Of a stretch of DNA of 64,000 bases, positions 45,301-55,603 are shown one piece after another. Origin of the DNA: Phanerochaete sordida. Taxonomy: Eukaryota; Basidiomycota; Agaricomycetes; Polyporales; Phanerochaetaceae. Under the pieces are notes generated by a model. The model saw nothing but the letters and a program-made list of their open reading frames with translations. It was not told the DNA's origin and did no database searches. Position 1 is the first letter of the stretch; each line of letters begins with the position of its first letter. The stretch lies in contig BPQB01000006.1 of the NCBI GenBank assembly GCA_019973155.2, positions 310,001 through 374,000 on the forward strand, given 5' to 3'. The position numbers and the translations under genes are program-made.

Positions 45301-46115
45301 AGATAGGAGATGGGCGTAAATAATTTTGAGGTATTTCGCGGTGCTGCAGATGTGCAGGATCCGACCTCCCCTCGACCGGATCCTCTGCCTTGTATGCCAG
45401 CGGCAAAAAAAAAACCCTCTCGGCCACGTCGTTGCGACTGAAAGCAGACCAAGGTCCTCTGAGAGTCAGAGTCAGAGTGGATGCCATGAATTTACCTCCG
45501 ACCTTTCAACTTGAGCCTGAGGTCGCTCGATTTTCCGCAAGGCACAACATGACGGATGCGCTGGGTGGCAAAACTGGCTCAGACCGTCGGTGCAATCCAA
45601 CCGCATGTTTGTCGTTGTTTGTCCAGAGATGTGGCGCCCTTCCTCTTTTCGTTTCAACTTGTACAGTGGTGACTGACTTTGCCCGTCCAACGTTCGTGCT
45701 TTCCATTATTTTAATTCGCAGCCAAAACCTGTGGTCCCCGGCTATGCGCAGTCTGGCGACGCAGAGCCCTGACTGCGATTCTGCGAAGCTCGCGTGCCGC
45801 AGATGCGGTGCCGCCGCTTGTGGCGTGGGTCTCGCTTGGCAACGAGCGTCCTCTGCCGTCATCTTCCCGTGGAGTGAACCGCTTGTCTTGCTGATCTCTT
45901 TGGGCAGTGTTGCCGACGTTCTCTATTCTTCTCCGCCTCGCCGTCCTCCTGACCCCCGTTTTCACACATAGTCAAACTCGCCTCCAAGCTCGCTGCGCCC
46001 TCCCAGAACCGGCGGCCAGTCTGACGACGGCTCGAAGAGGCACTCCGGCTGCATCATCTTGCGACATCGCTCGGTCATATCCAGGCATTGCAATTTCTGT
46101 GTACTGCACACGACA
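45301..46115. other. Divergent spacer between D and E
   Basis: About 0.8 kb upstream of both D and E. It includes a run of A at 45406-45414 and no coding pattern. It may hold promoter elements for E; none is clear. Confidence 0.4.
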
Positions 46116-48487
46116 ATGGCTGCCAGTTCTTCAAATGACGGGTCGGAGACGTCCGACGACAACCCGATAAGGGTGAGCATGCCTTACTCGACCTCCCGTA
46201 TGACACCCATATTCTCGACATGCAGGATCAGATGGAAGACGTTCTTCTCGACGCCAAGCTTGACTGGAACTGTGCCTTTTCATTCTACCGCGCCCACTCG
46301 GATGCGCCCAACCCCCTTCTCAACATCGACCACGTCGGCACTGTTGGTTTGCCTGTCGCTGCTCGCGACGTGCAGGCACTCCGGGACCAGGAGCTCGCCG
46401 AAAGCGACACAAACAGCGCAGAACGAGGGCCTGTGTGGCAAGTAGACGTGAAGAAGGTCAGACACATAACAGTTTCCGACGCGATACAGGCTGACCGGAA
46501 TCATAGGTCAAAGCTGCTGCCTCAAAGTGGCATAAATTTGTGGAGAAGGCAGCCCAAGATGTGCTCGACTCTCTCAGTCTTGAGACAAAGAACAAGAAAC
46601 CTCGCGTTGAGCTTAAGAGACTGCTAGTTTTTGAGGAAGGATCAGAGTGAGTGACGGACATATTGCTCGTGGTGCATAGCTGAACGCATACTTGACTTAG
46701 CCTCATACCGAATAATGAGTGAGTCGTAACGATTGTTCCTGTTACTAATTTCGCAGCTGACAATAAACGAGTTCCGAGGAGACGGGCCGCGCATTTGCAA
46801 CCATGCTCATCTTCCTACCCTCGCAACACACCGGCGGCGCAATTCACCTCTCGAAACACGGTCTCTCGTTCAAATTCGACCCCAGCGCAAACTGTCTCGA
46901 GCAAACAAGCGTGCTCGCCTGGCGCCCCGGCACGACGCTCACACAGCGTGGTAACTCCCGTTTTTCTTGCGCTAAAATCAAGGGAAAAGTAAGTCAAAGA
47001 ACAATAGTTTAGACAAGGTTTGCCGTGGAGGGAAAACCGAGGGCAAAACAGCCCATCAACCAATCACCGCTGCCACTCGGCCAGTTTTTCTTTGTTTTAA
47101 TTATACGGTAAGCCGAAGGCAAACCGTTGGTTTATTCTCCAATTTTCCCACAATTTGCCCTGCAACAAAACTGGGCTTACCACGCTGTGTCACGCCCGAG
47201 CCCCTCACCTCCGGCCACCGCCTCGCGCTCTCCTACACGATCTCGAGCGCCACGAAGCCCGCGCGCGCCAGCGCCGCGGACACCACCGCCCTAACACAAC
47301 TCACGAACGTGCTCGACGCGTGGAACAAAGCCCGCGCGGCGGCCCTCGACACCCCGCGCAAGCTCGTGTGTCTCCTCGCGGGCTCATACGCCGCGCCGCT
47401 CGCGCTGAGCACGCTCCGCGGCGCGGACGCACACCGCGCCGCGGCGCTCGCGGGCCTCGCGCCCGCACACGGCTTCGCGGTCGGCCTCGCGACGCTGTGC
47501 GCGAGCGCGTCGGGCGGGCGCGACCGGTATGGCGAGGACCTCGACTTCACGTACCGCCTCCGGGACCTCGTGGACGCGCTGAGCGGCGCGCTGCTCGCGC
47601 CGGGCGTGGGCTTTGATGTGTATACGGAGTCTGTGCCTGACGAGCTTGACGAGGAGATGGAGCGGCGGGGGTGCGACAGCGAGGACGTGGACGATGATGA
47701 CGAGGAATGTGTGCGTCGCGTCGGTCCTTGTGTGGCGTGTCCTGGCTTGCTGACGTGCGGAGGCTAGATTATGGTGGAGCGGTGTACGTCTGACCTTGTC
47801 GTGCACTCTTCCGCGTGCTCATCCGTCACTTCGTAGCGTACACCCAGACCGTCCTCGTCGTCTGGCCGTACGCGCACCACTTCGACGTCGTCTACGGCGG
47901 GAAGGGTGGCGTCAAGCGTGCCTGTAACGCTTTTAGTCGTGCGTCGGAGAGCTCCCCGGATGGGCGTACGTTGGTCGACGCGCTCCTTGCCCAAGAGGAC
48001 GACGAGACGAAGATGAAGGCGCGCGCGTGCTGCGACGCGGCGCTCCGCTGGAAGGACGCGAAACTGTGGTGCAGGGCCGTCGAGACGTACGCGAAGCAGC
48101 TCGGGCTCGGCGTCGTGCCCCACGAGGCTACTTTCGCGGCGGCGCAGGAGTTTGGGTTCAGCGAGATAAAGCTTGGGTACGCCCGGCTCTTTGACGCGCA
48201 TTCTGTCGAAGCTGACTGGTCGTCGCAGGCTAGAGCGGATGCTGCGCGCCGAAGGACGCCCCGGGGCTCAGGCACAATTTCTTGATGCTGTGGAGGAATG
48301 GTCGCGCATCTTGAGCTCTGCCCAGAAGAGGGACGTCGGGCGAGGCGTGCAGCCCTGGGTCAAGGCGCAGCGGAGGAACATCCACGACGCGGAGAGTCCT
48401 TCGGGCCCGACCCGGAACAAAGGTGTGAAGAGAGCTAGCGACAACCCAGCTCATGCATCGGCGAAGAAGATGAAGGTCTCTCGGTAA
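46116..48487 (+). pseudogene. Oxygenase paralogue E: short form, broken by a MITE
   Basis: Exons 46116-46172, 46226-46456, 46507-46646, 46701-46718 (micro-exon), 46772-47710 (interrupted by 46942-47192), 47768-47783, 47837-48176, 48229-48487. Taking out the 248-bp element and one TCA copy leaves lengths that sum to whole codons with every phase matching, so the gene was intact when hit. As it stands the insertion shifts frame and adds stops inside the jelly roll. N-domain AHSDAPNPLLNIDHVGTVGLPV; micro-exon LIPNND, so HxD is Asn-x-Asp; the distal His is Leu (GTTLTPEP); Arg is kept. Like C it ends early, with a basic tail (ASAKKMKVSR). A truncated N-terminal product is possible. Confidence 0.85.
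46942..47189. mobile_element. 248-bp MITE in the coding sequence of E
   Basis: The ends read inward as CACAGCGTGGTAA, with about 45 bases of imperfect inverted repeat (then CCC.GTTTT..TTGC and GGGAAAA on both arms). Direct repeats TCA flank it at 46939-46941 and 47190-47192. The interior is AT-rich, without an ORF. CAC tips and a 3-bp duplication suggest CACTA/CMC affinity. The uninterrupted host reading GTTLTPEPLTSG matches the paralogues, confirming both boundaries. Confidence 0.92.
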
Positions 48488-49231
48488 TAAGTAGCAAGTA
48501 CGAGCTGCTCCGTGACTTGCTGTTGGGGATTATAAAGCTAAAAAAGCACACTGACGACTTGTTCCACGCAGAGGCGAGCAGCGAGGCACGTTTCTAGTTT
48601 CCGCGCGTGATGTGTCTGTGAGCAGCGTGTAGGGCAAAGTGCACTGACCCCAACCTTTCTGCTCAAGTTATTGTCGGCAGCGATCATGGCGTCGGGATTG
48701 GGAGTCTTCATCGTGCGCGACGACGTCGTGCAACAATGGATGGGGATGAAACGAGTTGGGCGACGTTGTGAACGGGGTGAGCTGAGAGTGCGCAGCGAAT
48801 TTGAAGGCTAGCTTTAAATACGAGGCATCGGATTTCGAGCGAGAGGCGAGGAGCACGTCGTCGGCTGGTCGTCGGTGTCGGCCCGAAAAGTTGAGAGGCT
48901 GATCCCAGACGAACCCCGGGGGAGGTTGACGGCGTAGGGCCCTCAGGCCAGGCCAGACCCGCGCCACGAGCGATGTCATCGCATCTGCGACCTGCCCAGA
49001 ATTCTCTCTGACAACATACCTGCAAAATATAGCTGCACGACAGTCGGCGAGGTGGCCGAAGCTGGGACGAAGACGCGTGGGAAGAGAGGCGAACAGTGCG
49101 CCACACGCCGGGACAAATAGCGCCAAACATGTAGCTGGGTCGCGCGGACGGTTTCGACTAGGCTCGCTTCCAGCCTCTTAAATTGCGGAAGAGGCGATAC
49201 CGTCGTTCCTCCATATAGAGGCTGGACCTTA

Positions 49232-49280
49232 ACGCTGGGAGGGTCGGCTAGGGGTCTCGGAGTTTGAATTCGCCTGCGCA
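49232..49280 (+). repeat. SINE-like fragment, plus copy
   Basis: The block GGGTCGGCTAGGGGTCTCGG followed by AGTTTGAATTCG (49241-49272) matches, in inverted orientation, the element at 49645-49735. It contains the B-box-like end only; no A box is clear. Confidence 0.45.
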
Positions 49281-49644
49281 AGCAAAGCTGCTCCAGGACA
49301 TTGTGCGATACAGCGACCACACCGCCCAATGTACACGATGAAACCCTCTCAAGTGCATAGTATCGACATCAGAAGCATAACTGGCAGTCCAGATATTTTG
49401 CATGTGATGCCGTAGCTACACAGGAGACGTCGAGGGGCAAGGAGCAATGGTCTGGTGAGCCCTGTAGGCATAGTAGTATTTCTATGGGCACCAAAATATT
49501 CCTGGAGCATATTTGTGACATGTTACGACGCTCTAGGGTGTTGGATGCGTTGTATGCTGGACAGAGCGTCCTCATGCGCGCACACCGTCCAACCGCGGTG
49601 AGTCCTTGGTAGGCGCTCCCATTCGGAGCCCGCTAGACGCCTCT

Positions 49645-49735
49645 GCGTACGGATTCAAACTCCGGGACCCCTAGCCGACCCCTCCCCCCCTTACGTCCCA
49701 GACTAGTTTCGACCAGCTGTGCCATCAAACGCATC
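49645..49735 (-). mobile_element. SINE-like element with A and B boxes
   Basis: On the minus strand an A-box-like TGGCACAGCTGG (49724-49713) is followed after about 55 bases by a B-box-like GAGTTTGAATCC (49662-49651). Between them GGGTCGGCTAGGGGTC is shared with 49241-49256. tRNA folding is not evident, so it is a tRNA-derived repeat rather than a tRNA gene. Confidence 0.45.
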
Positions 49736-49959
49736 CGGAGTCTTGTAACTTGCTACAGAGAAGCGAGCGACAGCTGCAGTATTGTCGAACGTAATCCCAT
49801 AGCATCTTCTGAGTCCCTGGACCTGCTGACATTGACCTGCTTTCAGGCTGGGTCCGTGTCGAGGCTTTTTACCCCCGTGCGCAAGCAGCCGACCGGGTCG
49901 AGAGGAGCCCGAATCCCGCACATATGCAGCTTCCCAAAATGCGGCCAAAATAGCCCCGC

Positions 49960-50330
49960 AAGCCTTCTGTCTCTGCTGCGGGGATCCGAGTTTCGTGACC
50001 ATGCAGAGACGCTCAGTACGGTATCCCGCAGGGTCTGGTCGCCAGCGGGAGTCGCATCAGCGCACACCGCCACCGCGCCGCATCGCCCGATGGCGCGCTC
50101 CGCCGAAGCGAGCCTAGGCATATTTGGCTGTCTCAAGTCCGGTACTCCTCCTTTTCGCTGCATTCTCACCATCCTCAACCCAAACCAGAAATACTCCGCG
50201 AGCGGCGTACCGCTGTCCCCGCCCAATCCAAATGCACTATTCGCTACGGCACCTGCAGCACGGGAACCCGGGCAGGATGATTATTCCTGGGACTTTGCGC
50301 GCATTTTTACGCTGCCGGAGACACCGCGAC
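49960..50330 (+). repeat. Promoter block of F shared with D
   Basis: Plus-strand counterpart of 44960-45300, ending about 140 bases above the F start codon. See that entry for the matching words. Confidence 0.65.
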
Positions 50331-50470
50331 GGACGACTACGCCGAGACCGCTGCCATACACCGGCCCCAAAGTTTGAAATGTAGGTAACCCGCTGCTGGG
50401 ACCGACACCCTCAAAGCTGACGCAGAGCCCGCATTCTAGCCCGCAATTCCCCCGCTGGCTACCACGCAAA

Positions 50471-53400
50471 ATGAGCGAACACGACAAGCGAGGCCGGCTA
50501 CGGGATGATGAACATACGGGGCCGAGAGGCGTGGCTGGCGAATGTCCCGCAGAAAGCTGCTTCGAGACTTTTCGGGTACGTTTTACGTCGAAGTGGGACT
50601 GTCCCGTTTTGCTTATCCCATTACGCACAGGACGATATGGAGAAGATTCTAGCTAATGAGACTCTGAACTGGAACTCAACGTTCTGTTTCCAGAAGACAC
50701 ACAAGGACGCACTGGACCCAGTGCTGGGTATCGAGGGCTTGGGCGAGGTCGACCTTCCTCTCATGGGCCAAGACGTCAAAGCCGTCAAGCGTTACGGCTT
50801 GCGAGTGGACTCAGAAGAGAATAAGCAAAATGGGGTTATTTGGGAGATAGATGCGAGCAAGGTGGGCTTTATTTCCCTCTCCATCGCGCGCACGGCTCAC
50901 GCGGGCCGACAGGTTTCATTTGGCGACTTGGGCTGGCCAGCGTATGTAGAAGAAGTGGTGAAAGACGTCAGCGACACCGTAATGCCCAATCGCACCGAAG
51001 AGCACTTCCGCTGCGAGCTGAAAAAGCTGTCTATATTCGAGAAAGGATCTCGGTGAGTCTCACTGCTTACGGCGATGCGTGCGATCGAAGCTCACAAACC
51101 ATATAGACTGCTTCAAAATGCAGAGTAAGCTCCCCTGCTTGTGTCGCCAGTGATATTCTCATAGGAAGACAGTTCTCAAGAAACCGGACCAGAAATTCAA
51201 GTTATCGCAACCATGGCCATCCTCCTCCCGTCTCGGTTCACCGGCGGGACGGTACGCCTTTCCCGCGACGGAATCTTCGTTGAGCACGATTGCAGCGCGT
51301 CAGACTCAGAGTGCATCAACGTGCTCGCATGGCCTCCCGCCGTCGGGCACGCGTCAGAGCCCATCACATCTGGCCGTGCGCTCGCTCTCATCTACCACCT
51401 CATCCGAACCAACCCCATCCAACCCTCCCCGTCCCCGCCACCAGCAGCGCCGCAGGTCACCTTCGCCGTCTCAGAGCTCAATCGCATCCTCAACGCATAC
51501 GTTCGCATGCAGAGCCATTCTGGCGGTCCGTGCAAGCTCGTCTACTTGCTCGATGGCGACTACCCGCCCGACGGCCTGACGCTCGTCGCGCTCTCGGGCG
51601 CCGACGCGCAGCGCGCCTCTGCACTCGCCGTGCTCGCCGGCATGCACGACCTCGCGCTCGGCCTCGTGCGCGTGCACTGCACGCCTGGCGGCGCCCCGCG
51701 CGTCCGCAGCGACGAGGACGCGCCGCTTGAACTGGAGTTCACGCGGCTCGTGGACGCGCACACCGGGACGCCGCTCGCGCCGGCGCTCGAGGTCGCCGAC
51801 AGCGAGCGCATCCCGCGCGACTTCGTGGGCGCGATACGCAGGGGGTGGCGCACGCGCGCGCCGCAGTGGCGCGAGTACAAAGACTACGTGAGCAGCCTTC
51901 CCTCCCCGAGGGCACCCCAGCTGAGCCGTGCACGCCAGACAAAGCGCGGCCCCCGCATGGTCCTCGGCGAGTCGCCTCTCGTGCCGAAGCCGCCCCCGCC
52001 GCTCCCGCCGCACCACACGCGCACCGCGCTCGTGCTGTGGGCGCGCCGCAGCGAGCTCGCCGTGCGCTACAGCGGGCGGGCCGGCCTCGAGCGCGCGTGC
52101 GCCGCGCTCGATGCGGCGCCCGCACGGGAGCGTGCGCTCGTCGACTTTGTGCTCGCGCGCGGGAGCGGGGACGGGCGCGCCGCGGAGGTGTGCTTCCAGG
52201 CGGCGCTGAGGTGGCGGGACTTGGAGGTCTGGAGACAGGTCGTCGAGGCGTGTGCCGCGCCGCTCGGGCTCAGCGGCGTGCGCGATGAGACGAGGCTCGC
52301 GGCGGTGGAGGTGTTTGGGTTTGAGAGCGTCCGGGAGACGTACGTCTTTGCGCTGCTTCCCAGAGTGACTCCATGAAGCTGATATCTTGTCAGGTTTGAG
52401 AGTATGCTCAACACGGAGAAGCGTAACGGCACGCGCCTGGCGTTTCTGCAGAGGTTCGACGACTGGCTTGGCGAGCCGCACGCTGCGACGAAGGGGCGCG
52501 TACGAGATGTGCGGTCGTGGATCAAGAAGAAGAAGCAAGAGGTGCTGGCGTCTCTGCGCCCGCCGTCCCTGGAGGAAACGGTCTTGTTGCTCGACGCGGC
52601 ACGGGAGAATGGCGGGCTGTCATATCTCAAGGAGCAGTACGTGATCAATCTTCCATTCCTCACTGTCGACTCGAATCTCATTGTCGGCTCAGCATGCTTC
52701 CACAGCTCCAAGCCTGCGCCGATGCCGAGTTCCTGCTGCACTTTGCGAATGCACTGCACCAAGTGACGTCCTGGAAGCCGCGCGGGAAGAAAGAGGTTAT
52801 CCGCGATATTTTGACTGCTGGGGTTGCCGCGATATTTGTCCGCCCCACTTTGGCGGCAGCGGAACACGTCGGTACTGTTAGCTTCGTGCGATGCAAGGAG
52901 TACACCGAGACCTGCACCAGACTCAGCCACGACGACCTTATCGACGAAATCGTGAGGCACCTTCTTGCCGCTGCGGTACGTCCTGAACTCTCGGCGACCC
53001 AAGGAGGGGTGTACGCGCAGAACGCGCTCATCCCGTTTGTCAACTATCTTGCGCGAAGGGAGCGGGTGGGCCCGACAACCAGGCTCCCCAGCCAATTCGA
53101 CGAACTGCGGAGGAGCGCGGTGGACCTGTGGCGGAAGTGGGGACAGATTACGGAGAAGGAGATCGGGGAATTGGTGGACGCGGCGATCCTTCCCGATGGA
53201 AAGCTAGAGGTGTTGGTGTCGGTGTGAGTGGGTCAAGCTATCGTCGCACATGCTCATTCTCACCCTTTGTCAGGCTTGCGCCCGCTGTAGACACCATGAA
53301 GCTCCCTGGCGCCAGTTTTCGCGTCCTCGTCGACGCGCTTCAGAGAGTCCCCGAGCCACACGTCTACCCAGAAGACTACTCCGGACCGAGCTTGGCCCAG

Positions 53401-54210
53401 ATCATAATATCCCTTGCCAGACGATACGCACAGGAAGTCCCGCTCGGAGAGGTCGACGCCGTCACGGACGCAGTGCAATGGGTCCTCGCGGTCGACCCAC
53501 TCCTCGGCCCAGCTATCTTCGACCGCATCTTGGCGAAGTCATCTCTCACCAGCCCCTACGTCAAAACCGCCCTCATGCCGCTGTCACGCACACTCTGCGA
53601 GGAGACGACCGAAGCGCAGCGTGTCGGCGCGCTGGCGCCGCTCCTCCAGGGGATCGTCGCGGCGTGGGTCAGCACCGTTCCGCCGACCTCCGATACAGAC
53701 CTCCAGGAGGGTTGGAGAAAGCTTGGACACTGGACGTGTCCGTGCAAGTACTGCACGGAGGCGCGCACGTTCCTCCGGGAGGGCCACATGGAGTGGACGG
53801 ATCTTGACCATATTCGGGCTACGAATGTGGATCATGTCAAGCGCGAGCTGGGTTGCTATGCGTGGCGTCTGGCACGCTGGGAGACGCGCGAGACGAGGCC
53901 GCTCAGTCTGGTGGTGAGTAGGGCCGTGTCAGTTGTTCTTCGAGGATACACACTCATCCTGCGCCTCGTGTAGATCGAGAAGTCAGACGCGCTGCTCAAG
54001 TACCACTTCTGGGACCGCGAGAAGGAAGACGCGGAGGACATGCTTCGCAATATCAGTGCTGACGACGCTGCGCTGCAGACAATTCTTGGGGCACAGTACG
54101 CGCGCATCAGGACGGCGCTGGAGCAGGGCGCCGATCTCGATCGAGCATGCTCGACGGCGAAGAGGAGTCTGAACGAGATTTATCTAGGAGTTAAGAGACG
54201 AAGATATTAA
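50471..54210 (+). CDS. Oxygenase paralogue F: full-length, HxD changed to NxD
   Basis: Ten exons: 50471-50575, 50631-50861, 50913-51052, 51107-51124 (micro-exon), 51173-51887, 51939-52339, 52394-52636, 52693-53223, 53274-53913, 53974-54210; 1086 residues, phases closing. N-domain HKDALDPVLGIEGLGEVDLPL, WEIDASK; jelly roll AILLPSRFTGGTVRL. The micro-exon plus next codon read LLQNAD, so His is Asn with Asp kept; the distal His is present (AVGHASEP) but the 2OG Arg is displaced (SGRAL). The acceptor at 51172 is fixed by frame rather than strength; ATAG at 51164 is a rival that breaks the frame. Helical half: LVLWARR, FESMLNTEK, RPPSLEETVLLLDAARENGG, WTCPCKYC, FWDREKEDAEDMLRNIS, ending in VKRRRY. 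Nearest relative is G. Confidence 0.87.
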
Positions 54211-55603
54211 GGAACATCAGGATCGGCTGGCAGTCGACCAGTCGGTGGGTAGTGGACAGGCGCTTCCAACCCTTTATCTCCGCGACGACGAGACCTGTCT
54301 TCGACTTCATGGGCTCTGCAAGTAGTGATACAGGACATAGAAAATGTAGAAAATTATGTATACACTATTGCAGCGCGATGTATGTTCAGCCACAGTCGTA
54401 GGAAAGGGGAAGACAAGTCTTTGCGTGCGGTGAAGCGTCTCGCGCAAGGCTAGGGCCAAACCAACCCAAAACCTATACGCAGGGACAAGGGGTAAGTACG
54501 AGGGCAGCTGGCGAGTCCAGGAACCGGGGTCCGAGGTGTGCCGAGGTGGGCGAGGGCGCGAGGACGAGCGCGAAGCGCGAGGCTCGCGAGAGCGAGTGGC
54601 GAAGTCGAGGAGGCTCGGGCGGACGCGAAATACGATGAGACGGGGACTAGATTGCTTGGGGAAAGGGTGCTACGTACAGAGCTTTTGTAGACTACGTCGG
54701 AAGAAAGCTACGGGGAATAAAATCGAGAAACTTCGGGGATAAGCAGAAAATGCGAAAGAGGCGTACGAAACGATGACGTAATAGCGAAAGCCTCGCGCCA
54801 CATCGTGAGGCGTAGGCCGTTCGAGACCGTGTGTATCCACGCAACGGGGTGCTGACGCAGAGTCCGCGAACGCGAGGCGCGAGGCCGAGGTCGTGCGTGC
54901 GAGGCTTGCGGGCGCTTAGCGGCCGAGGCGCGAGGTTCGGTGCGAGGTCGCGAGGTCGGGGACGCGGTCGAGGACGCGCTACGCGGTGTGCGCAGGCGCA
55001 GCGCTGCGCGGGGCGCATCAGCGGATTGCTAGATTTGAAGTGTAGCATTAGCTGACGTCCCGATTTCACGCGATATGGTACATCTCAATCTGCTCCCTCG
55101 CGTGCGACAGATCCACGGCCTGGGCAAGGTGGCTTCATTGCTGTACCAGTCCATGTCTCCGTTTCAGAGGTCCGAGATGCCGGAAGACATGCCCACGCCC
55201 AGGTTGTCGCCCACGGTCTAGTTCTTCTCCTACGCATGGTTGGAGCTGGAAGCTCTACGATGACGATGCTGCGCACCGTTTTCCGCTACGCGAGCGAAAG
55301 TCGCATCACGAGCCCTCGCTACTGCGACGCCGCATTACTCCGATGGCGCTCCTCGGTTAGGCGGATCCACAGGCTTTGTACCCTTTCGTCTTCCTCTGCC
55401 CACATACATCTCACCAGACGTCTCGCGCTCCGCCCTTGGAGACTACACGCTCCAGGTCAAGTCGTAAATGCACAGCCCCTGCCGTACATTTGCTCCGTAT
55501 TTTGAAATATGGCTGGCACGCCCGGGAACTCTTAAGACCTGTTCACAGCCTGTCAGACGACCTTGGCCCCCAATCTGAGCCTATCCTCCGACTACAGAGC
55601 AAA
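54211..55603. other. Spacer between F and G with low-complexity GA/CG tract
   Basis: 1.4 kb. Between about 54530 and 55020 the sequence is dominated by GCGAGG, GAGGTCG and GGACGCG words, a simple-sequence-like tract without a fixed period. No coding pattern. Confidence 0.5.

Larger units (their letters stand above)
48488..49959. other. Spacer with two SINE-like copies, otherwise empty
   Basis: About 1.5 kb between E and the promoter block of F. Besides the repeats at 49232-49280 and 49645-49735 (listed separately), no gene or RNA is recognised. Confidence 0.5.

Noticed and set aside
51165..51172. Acceptor ATAG at 51164 for exon 5 of paralogue F
   Set aside because: It puts the conserved IQVIATMAILLPS out of frame; the acceptor ending at 51172 keeps it.
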